A DNA stretch of 64,000 bases from Actibacterium naphthalenivorans (GCF_014196965.1 NZ_JACIEQ010000005.1:62001-126000); one strand, 5' to 3'. Shown: positions 24,822 through 33,883, counted from the stretch's first letter. Notes: generated by a model from the letters alone, not told the origin. Translations and numbers: made by a program.

Positions 24822-25784
24822 ATGCGGGACGCGCCGTATTTCGGTGATCTGGCCGACGGCCCAGACGGCGCCGCCTATTGGCTGACCGCCGCCGACGGGG
24901 TGCGCTTGCGCGTCGCCGCCTGGCGCGGCGGCGACAGGGGGACGGTGCTGCTGTTTCCCGGCCGCACCGAATATGTCGAAAAATACGGCCGCGCCGCATC
25001 GGATTTCCTGAAGCGGGGCTACAGCACTGTCGCGATCGACTGGCGCGGCCAGGGGCTGGCCGACAGGTTGGTGCCCAATCCCCTGGTCGGTTACGTGCGC
25101 CGCTTCACCGAGTATCAGCATGACGTCGCGGCGCTGATGGCCGCCCTGCCCGCGTTGAACCTGCCCCGGCCGCTGCATGTGCTGGCCCATTCCATGGGCG
25201 GCTGCATCGCCCTGCGCGCGCTGATCAACGGAATGCCGGTTCGCAGCGCGGCGTTTTCGGCGCCGATGTGGGATATCAACCTGCCGCGCCGGATGCGCCC
25301 GGTGGCCCGGATCGTGGGCGCCGCCAGCCACCCGTTCGGGTTTTCCAAGCGCTTCGTTCCCGGCACGTCACTGCAGAAAACCTATGTGGACGCCGCCGAT
25401 TTCGCGGGGAACGAGCTGACCACCGATGCCGATATGTATGCCTATATGCGCGCCCAGGTCGCCGCGCGGGTAGAGCTTGCGCTGGGCGGGCCCAGCATCG
25501 GCTGGGTGGGCGCCGCCCTGCGCGAGGTTGCCGCCCTGTCGCGCCACCCCTCTCCGGCGCTGCCGGTGATCACCTTTCTGGGCAGCGAGGAGCGTATCGT
25601 CTGCAGCACCGCCATCGCCCGGCGCATGGCCCGCTGGCCCGGCGGCCGCCTTGTGGAGGTGCCCGGCGCCCGACACGAGGTGATGATGGAAACCCTCGAT
25701 ACGCGGGCGCGATTCTTTGATGAAACCTCTGCCTTTTTCACGGCGGCACAGGATGCGGCGCAGCCGGGCCCCGAAGCCGCCTGA
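24822..25784 (+). CDS. Alpha/beta hydrolase, lysophospholipase/monoacylglycerol lipase type
   Basis: A 320-residue serine hydrolase of the S33 or Hydrolase_4 group. The nucleophile elbow is LAHSMGG with S124. The oxyanion region FPGRTEYVEKYG is typical of the PldB-like lysophospholipase branch, and the late ERIVCSTAIARR plus PGARHEVMMET give the expected Asp/His positions, with H in GARHEV as the catalytic histidine. It is coupled to the SCP2 gene. No signal peptide is seen, so it should act in the cytoplasm or at the inner membrane face. Substrate is uncertain. Confidence 0.85.
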   Translation: MRDAPYFGDLADGPDGAAYWLTAADGVRLRVAAWRGGDRGTVLLFPGRTEYVEKYGRAASDFLKRGYSTVAIDWRGQGLADRLVPNPLVGYVRRFTEYQHDVAALMAALPALNLPRPLHVLAHSMGGCIALRALINGMPVRSAAFSAPMWDINLPRRMRPVARIVGAASHPFGFSKRFVPGTSLQKTYVDAADFAGNELTTDADMYAYMRAQVAARVELALGGPSIGWVGAALREVAALSRHPSPALPVITFLGSEERIVCSTAIARRMARWPGGRLVEVPGARHEVMMETLDTRARFFDETSAFFTAAQDAAQPGPEAA

Positions 25785-25795
25785 CCGGCGGCGGC

Positions 25796-26623
25796 TCAGT
25801 CCGACACCACCTCCTGGCGCTGTGTGCCCAAACCGCTGATCGACAGTTCGACCACGTCACCCGGCTTCAGAAACCGCGGCGGCACCATGCCCATGCCGAC
25901 GCCCGCCGGGGTGCCGGTGGCGATGATATCGCCGGGATGCAGGGTCATCATCTGGCTGAGGTAGCTGATGATCCGCGCCACCGAAAAGATCATGTTCGCG
26001 GCGCTGCCCTGCTGCATCCGCGACCCGTTGACCGAAAGCGAAAGGTCCAGCGCGGTGATCTCGCCGGCCTCGTCCGGGGTCACCAGCCAGGGGCCGCAGG
26101 GGCCGAAGCTGTCACAGCTCTTGCCCTTGGTCCATTGCCCGCCCCGTTCGATCTGGAAGGCGCGCTCGGAAACATCGTTGACCACCATATAGCCCGCCAC
26201 ATGGTCCAGCGCCTCTTCGGCGCTGACGTATTTCGCAGGCTTGCCGATGACGACGCCCAGCTCCACCTCCCAATCCGTTTTCACGGACCCGCGCGGCAGG
26301 CGGATGGGATCATGCGGGCCGGAGAGGGACGAGGTCGCCTTCATGAACACGATGGGTTCGGCCGGAATATCCATGCGCGCCTCGGCCGCGTGGTCGGAAT
26401 AGTTCAGGCCGATCCCGATGAATTTCCCCACCCCCGCCACCGGCACGCCCAGACGCGGATTTCCCCCGACCACCGGCATCCCTTCGGGCGAGAAATCGTC
26501 GAGATGGGTCAGAACGATGCCGGACAGATCGTCCATTTCCTCCGACAGGTCGCGCAGGCGGCCTTCGGCATCAATGATGCCGGGTTTCTCGGCACCCGCC
26601 GGCCCGAAACGCACGAATTTCAT
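25796..26623 (-). CDS. Fumarylacetoacetate hydrolase (FAH) family protein
   Basis: A 275-residue protein of the FAH superfamily. The metal-binding acidic residues appear in KTDWEVELGVVIGK (the ExE) and the following Asp region (YMVVNDVSERAFQ). The glycine-rich end (PGDIIATGTPAGVGMG) is the family signature. Members hydrolyse or decarboxylate acylpyruvates and related 2-oxo acids; this one resembles the ureidoglycolate lyase or 2,4-diketo-3-deoxy-sugar-acid hydrolase annotations. The start is the ATG after AGGAGGGGCATC. It is 52 bases downstream of a 2-hydroxyacid dehydrogenase gene on the same strand, so the two probably share a catabolic pathway. Confidence 0.87.
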   Translation of the reverse strand: MKFVRFGPAGAEKPGIIDAEGRLRDLSEEMDDLSGIVLTHLDDFSPEGMPVVGGNPRLGVPVAGVGKFIGIGLNYSDHAAEARMDIPAEPIVFMKATSSLSGPHDPIRLPRGSVKTDWEVELGVVIGKPAKYVSAEEALDHVAGYMVVNDVSERAFQIERGGQWTKGKSCDSFGPCGPWLVTPDEAGEITALDLSLSVNGSRMQQGSAANMIFSVARIISYLSQMMTLHPGDIIATGTPAGVGMGMVPPRFLKPGDVVELSISGLGTQRQEVVSD

Positions 26624-26675
26624 GATGCCCCTCCTGATGGTCGCCGCGCCACTAAAGGCGCGCGCGGCGAAGGCG

Positions 26676-27602
26676 TCAAGCCGGGGTGACGCGGCAGGCC
26701 GGGTCAAGCCGCCCGGCGAAATGATCCAGCACGTTCTGCGCCGCGCCCATTCCCATCCGGCGCATCGCGCCATCGCTCATCCCGCCCGAATGGGGCGAGA
26801 ACACCGTGTTGGGAAGCGCCAGAAGCGGGCTGTCGTGGGGCAGTGGTTCATGCTCGAACACGTCCAGGCCGATGCCGCCCAGGCGGGGGGCCGCCTCCAT
26901 CAGCGCCGCCTCGTCCAGCACCCCGCCCCGGCCGCAATTGACCACCAGCGCGCCTTTCGGCAACAGCGCCAGCTCAGCCGCCCCGATCAGCCCGCGCGTG
27001 CCATCGTTGAGCGGAAGCTGAAGGGTCAGCACATCCGCCTGCGGCAGGGCCGCGTGAAGATCGCTCAGAACGGGGTATCCCGCCTCTGCCGAGGTGAACC
27101 GGCGGTGCCAGACCGTCACCTCCATGCCAAGCGCCGCGCACAGCCGCGCCACGCGCTGGCCGATGGCGCCGAAGCCCACGATCAGCGCGCGCTTGCCCTC
27201 CAGATCCATCGGCGAAAGGCTTTCGCGGCGCGAGAAATCCTGCCGTGCCGCACGATCGAGCGGCAATGTGTGGCGGGCCAGCGCCAGCATCAGCATCAGC
27301 GTGTGTTCCGCCACCGCGCCCGCGTTCGCGCCGGGCGTGTTCGCCACCACCACCCCGCGCGCTGCCGCGGCCCCGAGATCGATGTTGTCGACGCCCACGC
27401 CATGCTTGGACACGATGCGAAGGTTGGGCGCCAGCGCCAGGCCCGGCGCATCCACCCGGTGCGTCCGCACCAGCCACGCATCGGCCCCGGCCAGATCCCC
27501 GCCCTGCCAGCCCAGAACAACATCCATCCCGCCGCTGCGCAGCAGGGCGATGGCATCTTCGTGGATGGGTTCGGTGATAAAGACCTGTGGCATCGCGCGC
27601 AT
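26676..27602 (-). CDS. D-isomer-specific 2-hydroxyacid dehydrogenase
   Basis: A 308-residue NAD(P)-dependent dehydrogenase. The Rossmann motif is ALIVGFGAIGQRVARLCAAL. The substrate and catalytic residues occur in order: VNCGRGGVLDEAAL (Arg), GLDVFEHEPLP (Glu) and VFSPHSGGMSD (His). The family includes phosphoglycerate, glycerate, hydroxypyruvate and formate dehydrogenases; the exact substrate cannot be read. The start is the ATG at 27602; another ATG lies three codons inside and is also possible. It lies upstream of the FAH gene and divergent from the pepF-like gene. Confidence 0.85.
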   Translation of the reverse strand: MRAMPQVFITEPIHEDAIALLRSGGMDVVLGWQGGDLAGADAWLVRTHRVDAPGLALAPNLRIVSKHGVGVDNIDLGAAAARGVVVANTPGANAGAVAEHTLMLMLALARHTLPLDRAARQDFSRRESLSPMDLEGKRALIVGFGAIGQRVARLCAALGMEVTVWHRRFTSAEAGYPVLSDLHAALPQADVLTLQLPLNDGTRGLIGAAELALLPKGALVVNCGRGGVLDEAALMEAAPRLGGIGLDVFEHEPLPHDSPLLALPNTVFSPHSGGMSDGAMRRMGMGAAQNVLDHFAGRLDPACRVTPA

Positions 27603-27720
27603 GGTTACCGCACCCGTCGCGCGATGCAATCGGTAAAGCGAGAGCCGATTGCGCCCTTTCGCTTGAACCCGCCCCCCTGCCCTGCCTATGTCTTGATCAA
27701 ACAGTTTCAGAGGTTCCGCC

Positions 27721-29544
27721 ATGCGCATCACATCGCCCGTCCCCGTCTTTGACGCCAATGCCACAGCCGGCGGCAGCCTTGGCAACCTGCCGGAGTGGGA
27801 TCTGAGCGATCTTTACACCGGCGAGGACGCACCCGAGCTGACGCGCGACATGGCGTGGCTGGAAAAGGCCTGCGCCGATTTCGCGGCCGATTACGAGGGT
27901 CGGCTGGCGGCGCTGGATGCGAAAGGCATGCTCGAATGCGTGCTGCGCTATGAAAAGATCGACGTGATCGGCGGGCGCATCATGTCTTTCGCCGGGCTGC
28001 GCTATTACCAGAACACCATGGATTCCGGCCGCGCCAAGTTCTTTTCCGATTGCCAGGACAAGATCACCACATTCACCACGCCGCTGGTCTTCTTCACGCT
28101 GGAGATCAACCGCATCGAGGATGCAAAGCTGGATGCTCTGTTCGCCGCAAACGCAGAGCTTGCCCGCTATCGCCCGATCTTCGAGCGGCTGCGCGCGATG
28201 CGCCCCTACCAGCTTTCGGACGAGCTGGAGAAGTTCCTGCACGACCAGTCCGTGGTCGGCGCCGCCGCGTGGAACAAGCTCTTTGACGAGACCATCGCCG
28301 GGCTGACCTTCAACGTGGACGGCGAAGAGTACAATATCGAGGGCACGCTCAACTTCCTCACCGATCCCGACCGTGAAAAGCGCGAACTGGCGGCGCGGGA
28401 ACTGGCCAAGGTCTTTGGCGAGAACGTCAAGCTCTTCGCCCGTGTCCACAACACGCTGACCAAGGAAAAAGAGGTCGAGGACCGCTGGCGCAAGATGCCC
28501 ACGCCGCAGACCGGGCGCCATCTTTCGAACCATGTGGAACCCGAGGTGGTCGAGGCATTGCGCAACGCGGTTGTCGCCGCCTATCCGAAGCTGTCACACC
28601 GCTACTACGCGCTGAAAGCCAAATGGATGGGTCTCGACACGCTCGAGGTCTGGGATCGCAACGCGCCGCTGCCGATCGAAGAGCCGAAGACGGTGGATTG
28701 GGAGGCCGCGCAGAAGACCGTGATGGAGGCTTATGCCGATTTCGCACCGGAAATGGCCGAGATCGCCGCGCCGTTCTTCAGCAAGGGCTGGATCGACGCC
28801 GGCGTGAAACCGGGCAAGGCGCCCGGCGCCTTCGCCCACCCCACGGTCGTGGATGTGCATCCCTATGTGATGCTGAACTACCTGGGCAAACCGCGCGACG
28901 TGATGACCCTGGCGCATGAGCTGGGCCACGGCGTGCATCAGGTGCTGGCCGCCGGGCAAGGCGAGCTGCTGGCCTCCACCCCGCTGACCCTGGCCGAAAC
29001 CGCCTCTGTGTTCGGCGAGATGCTGACCTTCCGCAAACTGCTGGAGGGCGCCAAAACCGACGCCGAGCGCAAAACCCTGCTGGCCGGCAAGGTCGAGGAC
29101 ATGATCAACACGGTCGTGCGCCAGATCGCCTTCTACGACTTCGAATGCAAGCTGCACGAGGCCCGGCGCGGCGGAGAGTTGACGCCCGAAGACATCAACG
29201 CGCTGTGGATGTCGGTGCAGGCCGAAAGCCTGGGCCCGGTGTTCAACTTCATGGAGGGCTACGAAACCTTCTGGGCCTATATCCCGCATTTCGTGCACTC
29301 GCCCTTCTACGTCTATGCCTATGCTTTCGGCGACGGGTTGGTGAACGCGCTCTACGCGGTCTATGAAGAGGGCGGAGCGGATTTTCAGGACAAATACTTC
29401 GCGATGCTGCGCGCGGGCGGCTCGAAGCATCACAAAGAACTTCTGGCACCCTTCGGGTTGGACGCCACCGACCCGAAATTCTGGGACAAGGGCCTGAGCA
29501 TGATCTCTGGCCTGATCGACGAGCTGGAAGCGATGGAAGACTGA
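27721..29544 (+). CDS. pepF: M3 family oligoendopeptidase F
   Basis: A 607-residue zinc metallopeptidase of usual length. The zinc motif is HELGH (H399, E400, H403) in LAHELGHGVHQ, and the third zinc ligand lies in the expected glutamate region (PLTLAETASVFGEM). The N-terminal helical oligopeptidase domain runs from about residue 110 to 190. It acts on short peptides in the cytoplasm. The start follows CAGAGGTTCCGCC. There is no apparent operon partner; a GC-rich inverted sequence (29550-29571) lies after the stop and may help to end transcription. Confidence 0.92.
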   Translation: MRITSPVPVFDANATAGGSLGNLPEWDLSDLYTGEDAPELTRDMAWLEKACADFAADYEGRLAALDAKGMLECVLRYEKIDVIGGRIMSFAGLRYYQNTMDSGRAKFFSDCQDKITTFTTPLVFFTLEINRIEDAKLDALFAANAELARYRPIFERLRAMRPYQLSDELEKFLHDQSVVGAAAWNKLFDETIAGLTFNVDGEEYNIEGTLNFLTDPDREKRELAARELAKVFGENVKLFARVHNTLTKEKEVEDRWRKMPTPQTGRHLSNHVEPEVVEALRNAVVAAYPKLSHRYYALKAKWMGLDTLEVWDRNAPLPIEEPKTVDWEAAQKTVMEAYADFAPEMAEIAAPFFSKGWIDAGVKPGKAPGAFAHPTVVDVHPYVMLNYLGKPRDVMTLAHELGHGVHQVLAAGQGELLASTPLTLAETASVFGEMLTFRKLLEGAKTDAERKTLLAGKVEDMINTVVRQIAFYDFECKLHEARRGGELTPEDINALWMSVQAESLGPVFNFMEGYETFWAYIPHFVHSPFYVYAYAFGDGLVNALYAVYEEGGADFQDKYFAMLRAGGSKHHKELLAPFGLDATDPKFWDKGLSMISGLIDELEAMED

Positions 29545-29569
29545 TCGCGGGGCCCCGCGTCAGGGGCCC

Positions 29570-29848
29570 CTACTTCCACGCTGTCCAGGGAAACGGCTTT
29601 TCCTCGCTCGCGCCGGTCTGGAACCGCGCCGTGACCGACAGCCAGTTGCCCAGATTCGCGCCGAAATCGGCGATGAAGCGGTTGCGCTCCTTCGTGAACA
29701 GCATCCAGCCGAACTGCAGCACCGCGCAGACCAGCAGCACCGTCTCGGCGACCGCGAACAGGATCGCCAGGATCACCATCCAGAGCCCGCGCAGCCAGAT
29801 GCCATCGCGCCGCGCAAACTCGGGCGCAGGGGTGTCGTCGTCCATCAT
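29570..29848 (-). CDS. DUF4389-like small membrane protein
   Basis: A 92-residue protein with one or two hydrophobic segments (GLWMVILAILFAVAETVLLV, CAVLQFGWMLFT) and the soluble RNRFIADFGANLGNWLSVTA. This combination fits DUF4389, of unknown function. Two adjacent ATG codons (29848 and 29845) follow GAGGAGGCA; the second has the better spacing. It starts 7 bases after the stop of the host-attachment gene, so it is the second gene of a two-gene operon. Confidence 0.75.
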   Translation of the reverse strand: MMDDDTPAPEFARRDGIWLRGLWMVILAILFAVAETVLLVCAVLQFGWMLFTKERNRFIADFGANLGNWLSVTARFQTGASEEKPFPWTAWK

Positions 29849-29855
29849 TGCCTCC

Positions 29856-30290
29856 TCAGAACACAATCATGTCCTCGAGATGGGGCGGCAGATCGTGCAG
29901 CGCAACCTTCAGCAGATCCTTATCCATGTCTCCGGCCATCGCCGCCTTCATCGCCCCGCCGATATCCTCGCGCAGCGCGCCCAGCATCTTGGGCGGCGCG
30001 GCCATCACCATCCGATCGTAATCCCCCTTGGCCCATTGCGCCTCGGCGGCCTCGGCGACTTCGACGGAAAACCTCGCCCGGTTCTGCTCTCGCTCTGTCG
30101 CGCTCCTGTCGAGCCCGTGGCGGGCGGCGCCGGGGCCGGCCTGTGACCGGCCGGGCATATCGGAATACTGCGTTTCATGCGTCTGCGTCAGGCCGCCGAC
30201 CTGCAAAAGCCCCTTGCCCGGGCCTTCATTCACCAGAAACCTGGCCTCATGTTCGTTGGCCAGCAAAACGAATGTACGTGCGGCTTTCAT
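29856..30290 (-). CDS. Host-attachment family protein (PF10116-like)
   Basis: A 144-residue protein resembling the family called 'protein required for attachment to host cells'. Visible features are TFVLLANEHEARFLVNEGPG, the middle PGRSQAGPGAARHGLDRS, and EAAEAQWAKGDYDRMVMAAP. The name derives from a plant-associated bacterium; members are widespread in free-living Proteobacteria, and a stress or ribosome role has been suggested from eRF1-like resemblance. No EcfG-type site was found upstream. Confidence 0.72.
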   Translation of the reverse strand: MKAARTFVLLANEHEARFLVNEGPGKGLLQVGGLTQTHETQYSDMPGRSQAGPGAARHGLDRSATEREQNRARFSVEVAEAAEAQWAKGDYDRMVMAAPPKMLGALREDIGGAMKAAMAGDMDKDLLKVALHDLPPHLEDMIVF

Positions 30291-30371
30291 CGCGTTCTCC
30301 CGAGATTTGCATTGCCATCATACTGTACATGTAACGTGGCACGGCGCCTTGACCCAACGCAAATCAGCCGG

Positions 30372-31340
30372 TCAATCGCGCCGGACGGCGATATCGGCCA
30401 AAAGCCCCCGGTGGTTCGAGCCCAGATCGCCGCCGAAAGGCTGCAGGTTCACCAGGACCGCGCCATCGCGCACCAGCATGTGGTCGATCGGCAGGCCCAG
30501 ATCGCCCGCGCTGGCAGGCCAGGTTCCGACCGGCCGGCGCGGCGGGGCGAAGCCGGCGTTGCGATAGACATCGAACATCGGAAAGCTCCAGGGGGCAGAG
30601 TTGAAATCCCCCATCAGAACGGTGGGGCCATCCATCCGGTTGATCGCGACGAACAACTCTGCGCGCTCTTTCCCCGCAAGATCGTGGAACCAGGGCTTTA
30701 GCATATGCGCCGCCACCACGTTCAGACCACGGCCATCGGGAAACTCGAAATGCAGCGCCGCCATCCGCTGCTGCCACCGGTTGCTGAGCGAGAACAGCTG
30801 GATGTTTGCCGGTTCGACACGCGAGAGCGCGAAAATCTCGCAGGCCCTTTCGCAGCCGACGTGATAGGGAAATTCGGCCTTCAGCACCTCGGCCTCTTTG
30901 CGCAGCGCGATAGCCTCGGAAAAAACCACGACGTCCGGGTCGGCCTCGCGCACCGCCTGCAGGATGCGGTCGCCATTGGTGGTATTCTCGAACAGCACAT
31001 TGAAGAATATCACCCGCAGATCCGGCGCCGCCGCCGGATCGAGCGGTTGCGACACCATCAGATGCCGCGCCGCAAACAGCCCCAGCGAAAGCGCCGAAGC
31101 GGCGATGAAGAAAAGCCCCATCCGGCCCGCGCGCAGTAGGATCAGAACAAGGCCCAGACAGGCCCCCGCCACAAGGAAAAACGGGGCGAGGCTGCCGAAG
31201 ATCCGCGCCAGAACGCCAATGGTGCTGCTGTCGGGCAGCAAGGGCGAGGCAATCCCGATCCCGATGGCCAGGAATGCAAGGCAGGCGATTGCGCCGATAA
31301 CGCGCTGGTTCAGCCGGGCGGCGCCCGAAACATGCTGCAT
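30372..31340 (-). CDS. Endonuclease/exonuclease/phosphatase family protein with membrane N-terminus
   Basis: A 322-residue protein. The first 105 residues hold about three membrane helices (VIGAIACLAFLAIGIGIASP, LAPFFLVAGACLGLVLILL, GLFFIAASALSLGLFAA). The rest is an EEP fold: FFNVLFENTTNGD, ADPDVVVFSEAIAL, VAAHMLKPW, LMGDFNSAPWSF, GLPIDHMLV and SNHRGLLADI. The active site probably faces the periplasm. Metal ligands N, E, D/N and the D-H pair are present. Substrates may be phosphodiesters such as sphingomyelin-like lipids or DNA; unknown. It has no close neighbour on its strand. Confidence 0.83.
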   Translation of the reverse strand: MQHVSGAARLNQRVIGAIACLAFLAIGIGIASPLLPDSSTIGVLARIFGSLAPFFLVAGACLGLVLILLRAGRMGLFFIAASALSLGLFAARHLMVSQPLDPAAAPDLRVIFFNVLFENTTNGDRILQAVREADPDVVVFSEAIALRKEAEVLKAEFPYHVGCERACEIFALSRVEPANIQLFSLSNRWQQRMAALHFEFPDGRGLNVVAAHMLKPWFHDLAGKERAELFVAINRMDGPTVLMGDFNSAPWSFPMFDVYRNAGFAPPRRPVGTWPASAGDLGLPIDHMLVRDGAVLVNLQPFGGDLGSNHRGLLADIAVRRD

Positions 31341-31450
31341 GATCAGCCTTTTCTCACTGCGATGTCAGCCGAAACCTCGCGGAACGCCGGGAGAAGGTCA
31401 AACCAATTTCTGCGATGCAGCGAGAATTCTCGGCGCGCGGCGGTGAAATG

Positions 31451-31480
31451 AAAAAGGCCCGCCGGGGGGGGCGGGCCTTT
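31451..31480 (-). terminator. rpoH terminator
   Basis: An 11-bp stem AAAGGCCCGCC (31453-31463) / GGCGGGCCTTT (31470-31480) with a 6-base loop. On the minus strand it is followed by TTTTTCA. It lies 13 bases after the rpoH stop. Confidence 0.88.
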
Positions 31481-31492
31481 GGGGTCTGATGA

Positions 31493-32389
31493 TCAGGCCG
31501 GCACCAGAATGCCTTTTTCCCGCGCCAGCTCTTTCATCCGTTTCTGCAGCTTCTCGAAGGCACGCACCTCGATCTGGCGAATACGTTCGCGGCTGACGTT
31601 ATACTGGCCCGACAGCTCTTCCAGCGTCACCGGCTGATCCCTCAGCCGCCGCTGCAGCAGGATGTCCTTTTCGCGGTCGTTCAGGACATCCATCGACTGG
31701 GTCAGAAGCGCGCGGCGGTTTTCCAGTTCGTCGCGTTCGGCATAGGCCTCGGCCTGATCGGCCTCCTCATCCTCCAGCCAGTCCTGCCACTGGGTGGTGG
31801 TGTCGCCGTCCGAACCCACCGTGGCGTTCAGCGATGCGTCGCCGCCCGACAGGCGACGGTTCATCGAGACCACCTCTGCCTCGGTCACGTTCAGATCATG
31901 CGCGATCTTCTCTACATGTTCGGGCAGCAGATCGCCTTCTTCCAGCGCGCCGATCCGGGCCTTGGCCTTGCGCAGGTTGAAAAACAGCTTTTTCTGGGCC
32001 GAGGTGGTGCCAAGCTTCACCAGCGACCACGAGCGCAGGATATATTCCTGGATCGAGGCGCGGATCCACCACATCGCATAGGTGGCAAGGCGAAAGCCCT
32101 TTTCGGGGTCGAACCGCTTGACCGCCTGCATCAGGCCGACATTCGCCTCCGACACGACCTCGGCCTGCGGCAGGCCGTAGCCGCGATAGCCCATGGCGAT
32201 TTTCGCCGCCAGACGCAGGTGCGACGTGACCATCTTGTGCGCCGCTTCGGTGTCCTGATGGTCCACCCAGCGCTTGGCCAGCATGTATTCCTCTTCCGGC
32301 TCCAGCAGGGGAAATTTGCGAATTTCCTGCATATACCGGTTAAGCCCCTGTTCAGGGCTCGGCGCGGGAAGGTTTCCGTAATTGCTCAT
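31493..32389 (-). CDS. rpoH: Heat-shock sigma factor RpoH
   Basis: A 298-residue sigma-70 family member of RpoH length. Region 2 is EVVSEANVGLMQAVKRFDPE and the nearby RLATYAMWWIRASIQEYILR. The RpoH box is the stretch LFFNLRKAKARIGALEEGDL (about 136-155), specific to this sigma group. Region 4 ends with VTLEELSGQYNVSRERIRQI. Alphaproteobacteria often carry two paralogues; the sequence resembles the RpoHI type, but this cannot be settled here. The start follows TGAGGGGCACAT. Promoter candidates are listed separately. Confidence 0.95.
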   Translation of the reverse strand: MSNYGNLPAPSPEQGLNRYMQEIRKFPLLEPEEEYMLAKRWVDHQDTEAAHKMVTSHLRLAAKIAMGYRGYGLPQAEVVSEANVGLMQAVKRFDPEKGFRLATYAMWWIRASIQEYILRSWSLVKLGTTSAQKKLFFNLRKAKARIGALEEGDLLPEHVEKIAHDLNVTEAEVVSMNRRLSGGDASLNATVGSDGDTTTQWQDWLEDEEADQAEAYAERDELENRRALLTQSMDVLNDREKDILLQRRLRDQPVTLEELSGQYNVSRERIRQIEVRAFEKLQKRMKELAREKGILVPA

Positions 32390-32421
32390 ATGTGCCCCTC
32401 AACTCCTGTCGGTTTGAATTC

Positions 32422-32454
32422 AATATATCAACTGAACCAATCAGTTCAAGTTCC
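32422..32454 (-). promoter_or_regulatory. Overlapping promoter candidates for rpoH
   Basis: On the minus strand, TTGAAC (32449-32444), 16 bases, TATATT (32427-32422) resembles a housekeeping or heat-shock promoter. The GGAAC just upstream (32454-32450), 16 bases, then AGTT (32433-32430) matches the EcfG consensus except for A in place of C. Either fits a leader of about 30 bases. Confidence 0.5.
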
Positions 32455-32544
32455 ACCCCTGTCACAGAATTAAACACCTCTTGTGCAGGATTCCGTCGAA
32501 AAATTATGAATATGACGGTTTTTCACAGCAATTTGCGCGGTGTT

Positions 32545-33573
32545 TCAGCCCCGCAGCGCCGCGATCAGGGCTGCCATATCCGCCGGCAAAGGCGCCTCGA
32601 AGGCCAGTTCCTGCCCGGTTTCGGGATGCACAAAGCCCAGGGTGGCCGCATGCAGCGCCTGGCGCGAAAAGGCCGCCGCGGCGGCGGCACCGGCAGCACC
32701 CACCGCCTTTTCCGCCAGCTTGCGCCGCCCGCCATAGGTCTGATCACCGATCAGGCCGAATCCCGCATGCGCCATATGCACCCTGATCTGATGGGTCCGC
32801 CCGGTCTCCAGCCAGCAATCGACAAGCGCCGCCACGCCCGGCGTGCCGAACGCCTCTTCGACACGCGCGCGGGTCACGGCATGGCGGCCGCCCGAGAACA
32901 GCACCGCCTGTTTCTGCCGGTCGGTCTTGTGCCGGGCGAGCTGTGTGGTGATCTTCAGGATATTCCCGGCCTCGAAACTCACCCCGCGCACGCCGCGCAG
33001 GCGCGGATCACCCGCATCGGGCACGCCATAGACCACGGCCTTGTAGTGCCGGTTGACGCTATGCGCTTCGAACTGGGCGGCCAGGCCGGTATGCGCCTTG
33101 TCCGACTTGGCGGCGACGATCAGGCCGGAAGTGTCCTTGTCGATCCGGTGCACGATACCGGGCCGCTTTTCGCCGCCGATCCCCGACAGCGTGTCGCCGC
33201 AATGGGCCAGCAGCGCGTTGACCAGAGTGCCCGACGGGGTGCCCGGCGCCGGATGCACCACCATGCCGACCGGTTTGTTGACGACGATCAGGCTCGCGTC
33301 TTCATATACCACCTCCAGCGGAATCGCCTCGGGGCGCGTCTCCACCTCTTCGGCCTCGGCAAAGGTGATGTCCAGCACGTCACCCTCGGCCACCTTCGCA
33401 CGCGGGTCGATCAGCACCTGTCCGGCGCGGGAGACGCTGCCATCTGCGATCAGCTTGGCCAGGCGCGAGCGGGACAACCCCTCGGCCTCTGGCACGTCGC
33501 GCGAAAGCGCCTTATCAAGGCGGGCGGGCGGATTGGGCCCGATGACCACCGAAAGGCGGCGGGAGATGGACAT
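32545..33573 (-). CDS. rluD: 23S rRNA pseudouridine synthase RluD type
   Basis: A 342-residue RluA-family enzyme with an N-terminal S4 domain (RLDKALSRDVPEAEGLSRSR). The catalytic aspartate is D145 in PGIVHRIDKDTSGLIV, and the late motif LETGRTHQIRVHM is present. It isomerises uridines in helix 69 of 23S rRNA in the RluD branch. The frame is open far upstream, but the ATG at 33571-33573 begins the family N-terminus. Its start codon lies inside the start of the divergent DUF6476 gene, so the two coding regions overlap by 8 bases at their 5' ends. Confidence 0.9.
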   Translation of the reverse strand: MSISRRLSVVIGPNPPARLDKALSRDVPEAEGLSRSRLAKLIADGSVSRAGQVLIDPRAKVAEGDVLDITFAEAEEVETRPEAIPLEVVYEDASLIVVNKPVGMVVHPAPGTPSGTLVNALLAHCGDTLSGIGGEKRPGIVHRIDKDTSGLIVAAKSDKAHTGLAAQFEAHSVNRHYKAVVYGVPDAGDPRLRGVRGVSFEAGNILKITTQLARHKTDRQKQAVLFSGGRHAVTRARVEEAFGTPGVAALVDCWLETGRTHQIRVHMAHAGFGLIGDQTYGGRRKLAEKAVGAAGAAAAAAFSRQALHAATLGFVHPETGQELAFEAPLPADMAALIAALRG

Positions 33574-33883
33574 GGACGAGGCTCCGATACAGGGGGAAGA
33601 GCCCCCCAACCTGCGGTTTCTGCGCATCCTCGTCACAGTGCTGACGGGGACGATGATTGCGGGCCTTTTAGTGATCATCGCGCTGCTTGTCATCCGCTTC
33701 TCGGGCGAGGGGCACGTGGTCGCCCTGCCCGATGAGATCGCTCTGCCGGACGGAAGCACCGCCACAGCCTTTACCCGCGGGGCGGGCTGGTATGCCGTGG
33801 TCACGACCGATCAGCGCATCCTGATCTTCGATGCCGAAAGCGGCGCGCTGCGCCAGGAGATCGCGGTCACGGCGGCCGAGTAG
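33566..33883 (+). CDS. DUF6476-like membrane protein
   Basis: A 105-residue protein with a short acidic N-terminus (MDMDEAPIQGEEPPNL), one membrane helix (LVTVLTGTMIAGLLVIIALL) and a soluble domain with repeated beta strands (VALPDEIALPDGSTATAFTR, then WYAVVTTDQRILIFDAESGA). It matches the small Rhodobacterales family called DUF6476; function is unknown. Three methionine codons lie at or near the start (33566, 33572), and the true start could be the second. Its 5' end overlaps the rluD start, head to head. Confidence 0.75.
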   Translation: MDMDEAPIQGEEPPNLRFLRILVTVLTGTMIAGLLVIIALLVIRFSGEGHVVALPDEIALPDGSTATAFTRGAGWYAVVTTDQRILIFDAESGALRQEIAVTAAE

